Shown one piece after another: positions 37,979-51,100 of a stretch of DNA of 64,000 nucleotides (position 1 is the stretch's first letter; each line of letters opens with the position of its first letter). Below the pieces are notes generated by a model, which saw only the letters and a program-made list of their open reading frames with translations, ran no database searches and was not told the DNA's origin. The stretch is taken from positions 10,569,321 through 10,633,320 of the forward strand of contig OX637289.1 of the NCBI GenBank assembly GCA_951799445.1, written 5' to 3'. The DNA comes from Pseudisothecium myosuroides (Eukaryota; Streptophyta; Bryopsida; Hypnales; Lembophyllaceae). Both the position numbers and the translations under genes were made by a program.

Positions 37979-38388
37979 TGAGCATATTATGTTTTACCTA
38001 CTACTAGGTTTGCCCACAAAAATACTAAACTAAAATGAAGTGCAAAAGTAACACTTGTGACTTCCTCATTAGTTCAGATCCTCAAGATGTGATATGTTAA
38101 ACAATCCATATGATTGTTTAACCTGTTGTGTACAACCCTAAAAAAGGTTAGATTCTGCATAAAGTAAGTCAATTTTTTTTTTTAAAATGCCATGCGTCAT
38201 CTTGTGATTTGGATGAGGTGACATGGATGCCTGAGAGTCTAACGTGGAAATTCAATTTTGGCACCTAAGTGAAGAATTAGACCTTCATGCATGGTATGGT
38301 ATTTGATTGACAGTTGGTTTTGCATGAGCAATGAATTAATATTTTGGATTTTGATTTATAAAGGTGTAGTATTTAATTTTGAGGTAAC

Positions 38389-39400
38389 TTAACCCCTAAA
38401 GGACCAAAGTCGGACCCTCGGGGGACACTTGGGATTTCGGGCAGGCTTGTGTGCCCTGAAATTTTGATCTGATTTTTTGAAATTGTTTTTGAAGATAGGA
38501 AATCACATTAGCTTTCTAAAAATATAATTTTTTTTTCCAATCGGTGCCCGAGAGCAAAAGTTATGCCACCCTAAATCAAAAAAGTTGTTTGCCGGGTAAG
38601 AAAAAAAAATGAATTTTTTTAATTTAAATTTTTTTTGAAAGATTATGTTTTTGTCTACATCTGAAGCTTTGATTCATTCTGTTTGGACTAAGGTAGGAGG
38701 TCCTAAAATGGAGCGGGTTCTAAAACCAATCAAGCTCTAGAGGTACATTTTGCACTTTCCAATGTACAAGTGGTGTGCATTTGAGGAGGTGGTCGGTTTT
38801 AGAGCCCACAAAAATGCACTTTTCTGCAACTTCAGAAATTCATAACTAACTCCACAAAGCTTCAAAAAATATGAAACAACTTGGGTTTGATGCCAATTTC
38901 TCTTGCCTTTCAAGGAAAATTTACTGAAAAATATTTAAAGAAGTTCTACCTCCCCAAAAGTCAGCTTCAGCTCTTAGATGAGCGGTTTATGAACCTCCTA
39001 CCTTAATAATGAGAAAGTTATGAACAATCTTGTTTTGGGGGCAATCTAAGCATCTTCATCAAAAAACAACTTATAGAAATCATTTTTGAATGCAATTTTC
39101 AAATTTTTTCAAATTTTTTTTGTGGACAAGGTTCAATTTGTTGGCAAAAACAATCTTACCGTTGGGATTATGGTTTTCCAATTCCATCTTAGAGCTATTA
39201 ACGATTTAGTGTTTTTTTCAATTTTGGACCTACTTCTATTTCACAATTTTTTAATGAATGAAAATCAAGTGCTCTTTTTCTGAAATTTTTTCTTCCAACT
39301 CTCAACTCAAATGTTCAACATAAAAATATTTAAATTTATGGTTTGTAGTGCAAAAAGTTTCTGGAAATGGCGATCAAAATCATCTGAAATTGCAAACAAA
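38389..39400. mobile_element. Truncated TTAA-type element, reverse orientation
   Basis: It starts TTAACCCCTAAAGGACCAAA, but the interior runs in the opposite direction to the copy at 15,788. The inverse of CCCGTAGGTAC-side sequence comes first, and the CCGTTGGGATTA block (inverse of AATCCCAACGG) is near 39,158. Similarity fades at about 39,360 and no closing TTAA end was found, so the right coordinate is approximate. It is interrupted by an AGGTA-ended MITE. Confidence 0.55.
38689..39005. mobile_element. AGGTAGGAGG-ended MITE, 317 bp, nested
   Basis: The left end is TAAGGTAGGAGGTCCTAAAA and the right end inverts to TAAGGTAGGAGGTTCATAAA. With TA taken as target duplication, the terminal repeat is AGGTAGGAGGT. 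It splits the TTAA-type element on either side. The AGGTA start is shared with the elements at 11,663, 52,785 and 53,086. Confidence 0.7.
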
Positions 39401-40850
39401 ATTTAGAGAGGGGTTGGAATGGACATTTTCTTTAATATTTTTAAACTGATCTTCTTTGAATATTGTCCATAAATTTTTATTGGAGACTCAAAATCCCAAA
39501 TGGATTTTTGTAGATGAAACTTATCTTCATTTACCAACTCTTTTTAAGTTCAAACTTTTTTGAAAAAAATTATTCTACTATGCCTAAATGATGTCTAAAA
39601 TTTCACTTTAAACACAGTTCCTACTTTTTACCTCGGGGGGTCACATCCCTATACGTTTATATATCACGTGCAATAATGGAGTATTTAATTGGGGGATATT
39701 TATGTGTTTCCAAGTATTTTTTGCCTCCCTATTTTTACATAAAAAGCTACCAGCATGTATTTTTCTACACCCTATTTTTTTTTGTAAATGGTGGGTAAGG
39801 CTAATTATTTGCACCCTATTTTTTTCAACATTGTAAAATTATGGAATGTTGCGAAGAAGATGATGGCGTCGCAAACCAAAGTACTGAACAAAATGCAGAA
39901 AGTAAAGAGGATTCCAACATTGTTCATTTTAGTGGTCACTTATTCCTACTATGAGAAATGACAAGTTTTCGCAACACTCAGAAGTCATGGAAATTATTTT
40001 GGTCAGGAGTTCTCTTAACACATTTAGATGAGGAATTTAGATTTGTTTTGTACACAAAGTTGAACTCGTGAAATGGTTAGCAACTCCTGTGAGGATCAAA
40101 GATGGATGCAAAAAATGTCAATTACTCTTGCATTTCAAATTCAAGAATTCAGCTTGCACTTGACATCAACATTCAACATAGTTCAACTCATGCAGCCTTT
40201 GCAGAAAAGAATGCTCTCATGTGAGATTCAGCAAAATCAGAATACAGAAAATGAATGCATCAAAGCCCAAGAGACTCAATGGAATTAAATGTAAGCACCG
40301 TTTTGGCTCAGCAATTTTTATTGCATGCATGGCATTGACATTGCCACCATGCACTGGATACGGCATACTGTTAGCTGGCCACTGAAAACAAAAGCAATGA
40401 GCACAATACCAATAAAATAGGATTGACAAAAAAAAACATTCCAAAAGCAATTCAAGGAATGAGTTGCAACTTCAAATCTAAAAGCAACATGAATTCCAAG
40501 CAAGAACATGACACTAGAAAAAGAAATGGTGCAACATATAGAGATGTAATACAAAATCTGTGTTGACAAATACTTATATCAATAGTTGCAGTGCAAAGTT
40601 GTTCACAAATATTTACAACTGCAAGGTTTAGGAGCATGACATCCACCACCGTCTATAGCTATTTGTATTCAAACCCAACATGCTAAAATGCATCAAAATT
40701 AGGGCAAATGATCTAGCAGCCTATAATTTTAAACCAAAAAAGAATACAACACATTGGTGAGAGTTGCTGCAAGAATTCACACTGGGAACAAAAGTTCAAA
40801 CTAGAATACAAATACAAGAAGTTGGAAATGAAAATCACAAAGCTCCACCA
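39401..40850. other. AT-rich intergenic DNA with repeat fragments
   Basis: The first 200 bases resemble the repeat at 14,200-14,565. The remainder is AT-rich. Frames at 40,073-40,288 (plus) and 40,217-40,649 (minus) look like chance ORFs; no family is recognised. Confidence 0.35.
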
Positions 40851-41230
40851 CGCTGATCAGGGATAATCTACAGAAGCTGTGAGGGCCGCAAGATGCTTGT
40901 GTCTGCCCACTCGACACACTTCTGACCATCCTCCTCCAAAGCCACGCTCAAACCCTACAAATTTGCTGTAGAGAGATCCTGGAATGGTGCCGTGCGCCAG
41001 TCATCTCGTGGCAGTGGACGGCTGAGCCTCCGACTCTTGCTGAAGATGGTCCGATGTTTTTGGAAGCACGAGCAACGAGGAGACTGGAAATACGAGCAAT
41101 GAAGACAACACAACTTCCCTCAAAACTCTACGCTAGAAACCAACAGATCTGAAAATCCATGCTACCAAAAGAATTGCAGAGAATTCCAAGCAGCGTACAA
41201 CGCGCCAAGTAACCCTAATGCTGTTGAAGA
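40851..41230 (-). other. GC-richer island, possible unrecognised exon
   Basis: Composition is gene-like against very AT-rich flanks. On the minus strand a 48-codon frame (about 41,013-40,866) reads through GSLYSKFVGFERGF, then GGGWSEVCRVGRHKHLAAL, and stops soon after. It is glycine-rich and coding-like, but I do not recognise the family. No start codon or clear splice partner was found. It could be a terminal exon, a gene relic or a leader region. Confidence 0.25.
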
Positions 41231-43330
41231 ATGAGCCAGTCAATTCCCTCCCCGCCCAGAAAGAACAAATTCAATTTCCTTCCATTTACTTAGTCTAGAT
41301 CTAGACACAATATTCAACAATTGTCCAACAAACATGACTAGCCTGTCACTCTTAAATTGAACCTCTTAAACAAGTTTAGGAGGATCCCATGTTTGGGATC
41401 CTATTTTCTTTCTATTCTCTAGGGAAAGGGAAGAATTATATACCACCCTATTTTTTTTATAATCACCCTAAGCATATATTACCAATGCTATAGTAGATCT
41501 AACGAAGGTATAAATTTTTCCTCCAATGAATTAAATTGACCCTATTTTTTTATCTCACTTAGTTTAATAAAATTTTGAGAGTTTCCCCCCCCCCGAGCTT
41601 TTGACTTAACTATGAGTGGTTGAAAAACTACAAATTCTAATTTATTTATCCCACATGGGTTGTTCTACCTCCTACCACCCCATGTGTATATAGAAAGCTT
41701 CTCTTCTCCCTTGAAACTCAAAATACAATTGGTTATTGTATGAACATAAGTTAAAAGTTTGGTTCATTTTTTTTGTTTTTATTTGTGTGTTTTGAATCGT
41801 TTCACAACAAAACAATTTTTTTTTAAAATGAACCAAACATTTAACTTGCATTTAAAAAAAAAACAGTAATATTTTGAATTTTCAAAATACACAATGTATT
41901 GCAGTAAAACGTTGTTTTTTGTGTGTTTGGTTTCAATGGGTGGAGAACTTTGGTTTTGTTTTAATTTTCAATGTACCTTGTATAGTTTCAACTAGCTGAA
42001 TTATTCTTTGACAAAATCGAAGTATAAAAATTAGCTACTGATGGTGTGGAATATACCACACTATTCCGTTGGGGGGAAGGCAGTCCACCTGATTGCTATT
42101 TAATGTTATGAGCTATATACTATGAACTACACTATTTTAAACATTTATTTTGACATCATCAATTAATCCTTTATTGAAAATTATTTTTCTATCATAAAAA
42201 GTATTGAATGGTTAATCGTTAAAGGACACTTTATGTTAGGGCTCTCTTTATTGGACCTCTACATTAAAACACACATTTCAAAATTTTGATATTTTTCATA
42301 CATAGCAATATATGTCTAAAATTTCATTTCATTTTTTTATAATTAAAAATAAAATTTATATTATTTCTTAAAAGAAATTTATTTGTAAAAATCATGTAAA
42401 AATCATGTAAATTACAAAAATACTTTAAATAATATGGATTTTTGTAGAAGAATGGAAGTAGTAGTGACAAACATCATCATGTAATTGATGTATTCTTGGA
42501 CTCATACGAAAAAAAATTCAATAGAAAAGTTTTAAAATATTTTGAACTTTGAAGATGCTATTTTTAAAAGTATAATTTTCTTTTATAAAATTACAATTTT
42601 TGTGGGAGGTAATTCAACTAACTATGCTACATATATAAAGGTAGTCTGTACTACCTTTATTATCCATGCAAATTACACTCTGTAATGGACATGAATAAGT
42701 GACTGATAATTTATAATAAAAAATAATTGACTTGTGATGTGTACCTAGTAATATGTATTGAATAATTTGTATTCAAATTAATTGTTGAAGTAGTGTGCTC
42801 CATTATATACACTAAATACACTTGCTCTAATTTGAAAATTATGAAAATTTTCAAGGAGCACTTATATAGAAGTTCATAATATTATAGATAAAATCAATAC
42901 AATGTGGTTCACACTATTTTCATACTATCTCAATGGTGTGATTGCCATCCAATTTTCATTTGATTTTCACTCTAATTAGACCACATTCATCCCAAATTCA
43001 TTCAATTATTTTGTAGATGTTGTGTTGACTATTCAAACCTTCATATTAATTGAATTTACTTCAATTCTTACAATTGGAAATTTAGATTGTTAACTAATGG
43101 ATCAATCTTATATATTTTAGTTTGCTAGCAAATTCAATATACGATAATTCTAAAAATAAATAAATAAATCTTATGGTAAAATATAGGATTTTAGCATTTT
43201 TTGACAGATTGTATATTTTGCAGTAAATATTTAATCAAACAAATGAATATAGATTGTAAGGGCACTACAATATTTGATTTTATTCTATTAGTTTGAACAC
43301 TTCATTATATTAGAACATGGATGCAAGAGG
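41231..43330. other. AT-rich intergenic DNA
   Basis: About 41,600-41,733 matches the dispersed repeat near 14,850. A homopolymer C run lies near 41,585. Short stem-loop sequence built on AAGGTAGT and ACTACCTT lies near 42,640-42,660. No gene is supported. Confidence 0.4.
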
Positions 43331-44241
43331 TTAACCCCTAAAGAACCAACATGTTTAGAGGCCCAAAACTGCTTCAAAATACTCGTCCCCAAAGCAAGGT
43401 CAAAATCTTCATCGATATTTATTTTTTAACAAATTCAACTGTAGGATCCTCTGGTTAATTTGCACAAGTACATTGTTCCAGAATCTTAGAATGAATATCC
43501 CCACCAATTGCAAGATCAATGTACCTAAACTTCAAAATGTAGGCTTTTCTAGTCCTTCCAAAAGGTGAAGTTTTGTCTTTCAATATTTTTAGAAAAAAAC
43601 ACGTATGTCCTATTACTTGTGCATTTTATACAATATGTTGGAAAATGGGTTGAAAACGTATAGAAAAAAATTTAACCAAAAAAACTTTTGTATTCATTTG
43701 TAAAAAAATTATAAAGTGAAAGGTATTATTTAATGAAAGATAAAACTAATATGCTAATAATTTTTGGAAGAATTTAAAAATTGTTAATCCTAATGGTGAG
43801 AATGCTCTAACAAACTATTAGTATCTTTTATTTTCACTTTCATTCAGAAATTTTCAAAATTGAGAGCAAAAGATGACTTTATATGTTTTTTCTACCTTCA
43901 TTGCCCGCAAAATAAAACTCCTCGTAACTCTTACCTCATTATTTGGAATTGAATGGTTCAATTTTTTTTGAGTAGGTATCAATCTACACAATTCCAAATT
44001 TTTTATTTTTATCTTTTTGGAATATATTTTTTGCTGCCCGGTTTGACATGGAAATTGAAAAAATCCTTCTAACTTTTGCATTACTTATCGGAATGACATG
44101 AAACGAAGCTTCACATGTAGATTATGATGAGAAGCATCCATCCTAAAAAATTCATGCAAAAATTCCAAATTATAAAGTCAATAGAGCCTGCCCGAGTTTT
44201 CAAAAAGCCCAAAGTGGGCTCCTTGGTCCTTTAGGGGTTAA
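43331..44241. mobile_element. TTAA-bounded element (911 bp)
   Basis: The left end is TTAACCCCTAAAGAACCAAC and the right end inverts to TTAACCCCTAAAGGACCAAG. It shares the AATCCTAATGGTGAGAATG block (near 43,784) and the CTGCCCGG block (near 44,034) with the other copies, at lower similarity, so it is an older family member. No coding sequence is seen. Confidence 0.7.
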
Positions 44242-45448
44242 TACATCTATATTTGATGGTCTAGGTTTGATACTTGTATCGCCACTATTTATGCCATTGG
44301 ACAGACGTGATATCTATTCATACAATATGTATTTGTTTTTGAATTGATTCTATTGAGAATAGTTGCTTGTTTTCTAGTTGTCAAGATTTTGGATATTAAT
44401 TGACAATTTTTTAAGGTTTGTGGACCTAAAGATATAATGTCATTGGCATTAATAGTGGTATAATAAGTTACTTTGATTAGTGCAAGATTCACTAATTGTT
44501 TTATATTGCATTTTTTCACTATAACAAACTTGTTTTGAAAATATTCATTGACTTCAATGCAAAAAAATGCTCTCTTCTTCTTTGAATTAACACTAAATTA
44601 TACAATTCCTAGTAAAGACTTGTAGTGTAAAATAAACAGTTTGTTCTGTACTAAAAGAATTAATTTGTGTTTGTTTTAAAAAACTTCTGGAAAGAATTTT
44701 AAAAATACTTGGACTAGATTCATTTTGCTAATCCATATCTTGAAGCCATATTATTCTTATTGTAGTTAGATGAGCAGGGCTATTAGATAATACTTTACTT
44801 AATTTGTTAGGATAATTGCACCTAATTGTGACTTGTTTATTGCAAAATAACCCCATATAGATTCTTTCCTTAAATGTATATCCTCCATACATGAGAGCTT
44901 AGGGATGACACCTATTTTCATAACTTTGAAAATTCATGATTTATTCATATAGTGTCCAAAAATTGCATTCTAAGAGAATATAGAATCCCTTTTTGACTAA
45001 CAACAAGATTCAACAAAAACTTTTCATAGTTCAACAATGGAAACCATGTTCAAATTTTTATTCAAATTTTAAGGTAGTTTGCTCTAAAAGTGAACGTGCT
45101 CTAAAAGCGATCATGATACATAGGTACATTTTGCTTTTTTCAACGTACCAACAATGTATTGTATCCAATAACTCTCAACCGTCCCCCCTTTCTGCCATTC
45201 AAAAGATTTTTGCATAATATAGAATATAATTGGCATTTTTTTGTCTTACATAATGAACCTTCAATTCTTATGCAATTCTAATCAAATATACCAAATTTAG
45301 GTTTAAAAAAATCAAAATTCCATTTTTGGTAAATTATTTCACTTAAAATTCATAGTTTTACATGGTAATTGATTGAAAATCATTAATGATGAATTTTTTA
45401 AGTTTGATTGCATGGATATGTAGGAAACGCGCATACACATCTTTTACA
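44242..45448. other. AT-rich intergenic DNA
   Basis: No gene or bounded repeat was recognised. Confidence 0.4.
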
Positions 45449-46968
45449 TTAACCCCTAAATGCCCAAACACCATTTTTTGGCAACATAACAATTTTGGGC
45501 AGCCCACTACAAATGGAAATATTACTCCCTCCATCCCATAATGATCTTCTTATTGGCCTTAATTTTTTGTCCCAAAATGATCTTCTTGTTGCACTTTGTG
45601 ACATTGGAATAGGTCATATTTGGCTTTCAATTGTTTTTTGGGACTAGGAAAACAACTCTAAGTTGTAGTTCTCCCTCCATGTAGTCATCAATTGAAAGAC
45701 AAATGAAATGATTGGAGGAATCAATCAACATTGTTTGTTCTTATTTTTTGCATCTGTTTGAGTATTTTCCAATTGAAGGAAATGAAGGTTTGGGAGGCAA
45801 AATAGAAGTCCAAACATAGTCTTGGGTACATATTTAATGCCCATAAAATGAAAACCTCACACTCAACAATTAAATGTCCAGTTGTGCTCTTTGAAAATGC
45901 CCCCCAAATTTTCAATACTCCAAAACTACACTTTGAAAAGGGCTCTGAAGCTTAAAGTTTCTTGGACCCTAAGAGTGCACCAAGCTCTACTTACAGTGCG
46001 AAATAGGTCTTTAAAATGTTATTTTTAGCCTTAATCCGAAACATTTTTGTCCAACAGGAAGATCATTTTGGAATGGAAGTAGTATATTTTTTCTTTGAAA
46101 TTTTCATACAACATGTGCCTAAGGAGTAACTTTAAGGCCCAACACTTTTCATAACTTTTGACTACATGGTTAAAAAGTTATTGTATGATATGTAATTTTT
46201 TTGTGTTCGCGGGCAATCTGGGCAGCTAATTTTTTTTGTTTAAGAATCATTTTTAAGAAAAATAAAAAATTGAATTTGATTTTATAGATTTATATATGTG
46301 TGGAAAGCTTTAAATCATTCCATTTTTATTAATGAGATGAAAGTTATGAAGATCGAGTTTTAGTTTGAGGGTACTAGTAGTTATAGAAATTCTATTCTAA
46401 AATAAACTTTGAAGTCCTTTATTTAACTCAATTTTCAATATTTTTGAAAAAAATAAAAATATAGAATGCAAATTGCTAATTACATAGTACAACATTACAA
46501 CCAATAGGATTGGCATTTTTCAATTCCATAACTAAATTCTTGACAATTAAGTATTTTGAATCATTCTCTACTTCTTTCTACTTACTATTTTTTTCCCTAT
46601 ATGTTGTACAATTCTCCATGATTTGAAATTTTTCAAGCATGTGGCCAATTTACTTTGAAGAATTAATCCAAAGAGAAACCACCATTTTGAACATTTTTTC
46701 ATACAAATGTAACCTTGTAAAGGGCATCTCCCCGTTTTTTTTGCAAGGATAAAAAAGGGTATTTGTCAATTCAAAAGCTAATATCTTACAATCTACATAG
46801 TCAAAATTTCTAAAAAATTTCCACATCTTCTCAAACCAGTGTACTACAAGATCCTATGGTTACATGTATCCAAAAATGTTTTTTTTTCTAAAATTTGGTA
46901 CTTGTATTAGAAATGGCAGTTTTGAAGCGATTTTGGTGAAAACATAGTCAAAAACCTTTAGGGATTAA
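45449..46968. mobile_element. TTAA-bounded element interrupted by a MITE
   Basis: It opens TTAACCCCTAAATGCCCAAA and closes with the inverse of TTAATCCCTAAAGG. The span is 1,520 bp, of which about 560 bp is a Stowaway-like insert, leaving a host of ordinary size. The interior has phrases typical of this group, such as TCATTCCATTTTTATTAATG. The right end is the more diverged. Confidence 0.55.
45525..46082. mobile_element. Stowaway-like MITE, 558 bp, nested
   Basis: The left end is CTCCCTCCATCCCATAATGA, running on to TCTTCTT. The right end inverts to CTACTTCCATTCCAAAATGA, running on to TCTTCC. TA flanks both ends (45,523-45,524 and 46,083-46,084). The CTCCCTCC start is the plant Stowaway/mariner hallmark. 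Confidence 0.75.
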
Positions 46969-47218
46969 AGAAAATTCCATTGAGTAAGAAAAACATAACA
47001 AATGAAGAGCTCGATGAAGAGTTCAATGCCAAGGGTCTTACGACCAAATTTTGTAAAATAGATATCTCTACATTTTTAATTAGATTTTGGCAAAGTAATT
47101 GTACCATTGTGCTTAAATGCACAAAATTAGTTACATATTTCTTCCTAACAAAATTTGCTGGAAATTGTTTCAAGGAGTTTTGCTTCCCCTAAAAGGTAAT
47201 CAACTCTTAAAGAGCAGG

Positions 47219-47786
47219 TTAATCCCTAAACGTCCAAACTCATTTCCATAAATGCCAATTTGAGAAAAATCATTGTAAAGTGCTATTTGGAAGAATATTT
47301 TAGAGTTAATATACAAATAAAAGTTGTAGATTATGAATTGTAGATTCCATCCATATGGTTAGATTCATTGATGCTATCACCAATATTTTTCTGTAAATTT
47401 TGAAAGGGAAATTTCAAAATTCAATTACAAGCAAAATATTGTCATTTTTTGAGTAAAATTTGTTGGAATGGATTTGAAATGAGGTTCTCTTCACACCGTG
47501 ATTTTTTGAATTTTTTTTGTTCTTTAAATCTAAGACCTCATTTTTGCAAATCCGGTTTTGAACTCAATTTTGGCTTGGTCAACCACTTGACATACTTGCA
47601 CATTTGTAATATTAGAAAAATATGTACTCTACTAACACCAAATCCAACCGTTAGATAGGACAACAACTTGATAACATACCTTCACAAATTTGGATCCAAG
47701 CAATATGAGAAAGAAATAAGTCTAAACCCTAAACCATCAGTCTGTTCACCGTCCAGAAATTGGACGTCGGAGCGCTTCAGGGTTAA
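47219..47786. mobile_element. Probable TTAA-bounded element upstream of EBP1
   Basis: It starts TTAATCCCTAAACGTCCAA and ends with GACGTC and then CTTCAGGGTTAA, the inverse of TTAACCCTGAAG. The terminal match is weaker than in other copies, although CGTCCAA is found at both ends. If real, it lies immediately upstream of the EBP1 leader and contains one of the telo-box motifs. Confidence 0.45.
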
Positions 47787-47944
47787 GCTTTACCTTGGGT
47801 GCTGGTCCCTTCTCAGTCCGCAGGATAGGATTACATGACGTGGCTGAGAGATGACATCTGAATCAGAGTTCATCCACCTTCACGGATGAGATCCCGAGGA
47901 TGGATGCAGATTCTCGTCATTAGGGTTTTGGTGCTAAACCCTAA
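47724..47944 (+). promoter_or_regulatory. Telo-box motifs upstream of EBP1
   Basis: AAACCCTAA occurs at 47,724-47,732 and again at 47,936-47,944. The inverse TTAGGGTTT lies at 47,920-47,928, and another AGGGTTT-type copy is in intron 1 near 48,310. Telo-boxes of this form are known in plant promoters of ribosomal-protein and translation genes, which suits EBP1. Function here is inferred from motif and position. Confidence 0.6.
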
Positions 47945-48189
47945 TCGGGGCGGCTCTTCTGCACTTGCCAAGTATTCACCACTGGGCTTCCCCTCTCTGC
48001 ACATCGCCATCGCCCTTATCGCTCTCTCGCGCCGTTCTCGGGTCTCTCACAAGGCATCTCATTTTGCGTCTTCTGATTTTCTCGACTACCAGTTTGAGCC
48101 TTTCGTTTTTCTTTTCAATCTTTCTCTCAGTGCGCAAGTGTGGTTTGTCGTGGACGTTCCTTTGCGGGTTGTATTCCGCGAGCGACGCG
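47787..48189 (+). promoter_or_regulatory. EBP1 5' leader and promoter
   Basis: The region is GC-richer than the DNA to the left and runs into the EBP1 start codon. Pyrimidine-rich stretches (TCTCTCGCG and TTTCTCTCAG) fit a plant 5' UTR. An upstream ATG at 47,886 opens a frame of 104 codons that overlaps the EBP1 start out of frame. It is either a long uORF or outside the transcript. Confidence 0.5.
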
Positions 48190-51100
48190 ATGTCGGATGA
48201 TGAGGTGAAAGAGGAGAAGGAGCTCGACTTGACGTCGCCGGATGTCGTCACCAAGTACAAGTGCGCGGCTGAGGTCGCGAACAGTACGTAACTTCCGCAT
48301 TTCTTATTTTAGGGTTTGGAGAGCATGGTGTGTGTATGTGGTAGTGGCGATTCGTGTTTTCTGGGAATGCATTTGAGTGCCATTGTGCCAGAGGTTAATA
48401 ATTTTAAAAATCGGATCTTTTCATGATTGATTGGGAAGAGTGCTGGTCAGAGGCCCCCTCTTGACACCCCCCACCCCCACCCCCCCCACCTCACCCCCTG
48501 AAGTGTACACACTCTCCATTGAACATATCCTGTTATCTCCTGAGCAAAAGTACTCCCAATTGATTTTAGTGCCAGTGGAATGGCATTTTGTGCTGCGAGG
48601 GTTGTCTTGGTATTTTTTTTGCTTGATGCTATTTACTGGTAATGGTGGATAGATTAGAGTAGATGAGAAGATTTCTGGGGCGTTATCGAGAATTTGATTG
48701 CGAAATGAATGCTTTATTAAGTCCACGCATTTGGATCCAATGCCCTTGGGCGTGTGTGGGAACGAGTGTTTGCGTATTTAGTCTCTTCATAAGTTGGACG
48801 TTCGTTGGTTGAGAGGAGATTATTACTGTCTTAGTTTGTACTGTTGAATGAACTCGGAGGTGTTGCATCCATTTCTTTTGCAGAGGCTTTGCAAGCTGTG
48901 CTGGCAGACTGCAAGCCTGGAGTAAAGATTGTTGACCTGTGTGAGAAGGGTGACACCGTGATTCGCGAGTAAGTTTGTTTGACCTCTTCTTTAATCCTCT
49001 GTAACCATCTTACGTGGACTTCGTACACTGGTTCTCATTACGCGCTACTTATCTGTTTTGTACAAAGTGCATGAGAATCACAGAAATGAAGAGGTGGACA
49101 TGAGCTGCCTTAAAAACTTTCTTTTCTTCGTCGAGTTTTTAGTGTCGCTAAGGAAGGTGCTGTTGTCGGAATGGAAACAAGTGGCCACTTGGAATAAAAC
49201 TTTGAGCTGGGGGAGTTTCAATATGTTGTTTCTCACAAATTTATTCTGGCAGTCAAACTGGACTCATGTACAAGAATGCGAAGAAGAAAATCGACAAAGG
49301 AGTTGCGTTTCCCACATGTGTGTCCGTCAACAACACTGTATGCCACTTCTCGCCTTTGGCTAGCGATGAGACTGTTCTTGCAGCCAATGACATCGTTAAA
49401 ATGTAAGTTTAGAGGTGCATTGCTAGTTGTCACCTTTCAGACAGTTTTTTAGTTCCAGTGTCTCCAGGATCTTTATGTTAAAACTGAACACTGTAGTCAT
49501 AGCTTTTGCATAATTTGATGAATTACTTCAGATCTTAACAGTTTTTAGGTTACATTCATTTCATTTGAGTGTCTGGTACGGTATTAAGGTGTCACCTTTG
49601 TTGGCTTGCAGTGATCTAGGCTGCCACGTTGACGGATTTGTAGCCGTTGTTGCACATACCCATGTGCTTAGTGAAGGACCTGTGACAGGTCGTGCCGCAG
49701 ATGTCTTGGCTGCCGCTCATACAGCTGCAGAGGTTGCACTTCGTCTTATCAGGCCTGGAAAGAAGGTTTGCAGCTACTTTTCTTGATACATTCTTTAGTT
49801 AAGAACTTTCTGTGGTTATGGTATAATTTGAAATAGAATCGTAATTCTTTTTCTAATGTCCCAAATATTACTGTGTTCACTAGTCATGTATTTGGATATA
49901 TTTTCTCTCAATCCTGGTTTGGTTCCTCAGAATTGTATGCTGTGCCTTACCTGTGTGCCTGTTGCGCTAATGCAAGTGACTGCTTTTCAGAACAAGGATG
50001 TGACTGAAGCTATTCAGAAGGTGGCTGCTGCATACGACTGCAAGATTGCCGAGGGTGTGTTGAGTCATCAAATGAAGCAGTTTGTGATTGATGCCAACAA
50101 AGTGATTCTGAGTGTGAGTAACCCAGACACGCGGGTAGACGATGCTGAGTTTGAGGAGAACGAGGTCTATGCAGTAGATATCGTGACCAGCACTGGTGAT
50201 GGAAAGGTACCTTTCTCTTCGCTATTGCCTCAATACTGGTAAAAGCGTGTGTAATTTTCAGGGTCTGGAAGTTTTACGGTCAAGTATTACTGTTTCTTGG
50301 AGTTGGAATGAATGGCACCCTTGCCAGTTTTATCTTCAAGTTTTCAGCCTTGGTTTTGAGTAGTGCAGTGGCAATTTCATCCAGGGCTGGTTCACTTCAT
50401 AGTTCTCAGACTTGTATTCCACAAATTATACACTTTGGGTAATACATAGCGCAAAACACTTTGGACTAACCATTAACAGGGCAGGGTTTTGCTCCACATT
50501 ATGTGGTGCTTTGATAGCTCTGGCATACTGCATGGGTTTTCCTTGCGGCGCCCTTACCTGGAGGTCCTAGAGAGACATCGTGGTGTCATAGTACAACTTG
50601 CATGCTGGGAAACTTTTATCTCCCATGTATACTGGAAGTTGTCTCCAAATTCCACTATATTTGGTAGTCTCATCTGACTTTGAGGTCCTGGTGTGCTGAT
50701 TCCGAGCTTCAACTACTCTCTAAATACTGTATGGGTTCTCTTGGCGGTTCTCTTATCATATTCGAGATTTTAGAAGAACTTGGTTGCCTTATGTTCACTT
50801 AATGCAAATATCTATAGACGATATCGGTCTTATTTTCAGGTCTTCAGTGTAATTCTTTCTAGTATTCCTAATATTTTGTAGTATTCCAAGTTCTGCGGGG
50901 TTTTGATACTCCAAGTTTCTTTCTGGTGCAGCCAAAGTTGTTGGATGAGAAGCAGACGACAGTGTATAAGAGGGCTGTGGATAAGAACTACCACCTTAAG
51001 ATGAAGGCATCGAGGTTCATCTTCAGCGAGATCAACACGAAGTTCCCAATCATGCCCTTCACTGCCAGGTACAACTTCCTGCTTCCTTGCAGAGTCATGC

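Noticed and set aside
47716..47944. Interstitial telomere array
   Set aside because: Only isolated AAACCCTAA units occur and there is no tandem array, so a telo-box promoter motif is the better reading.
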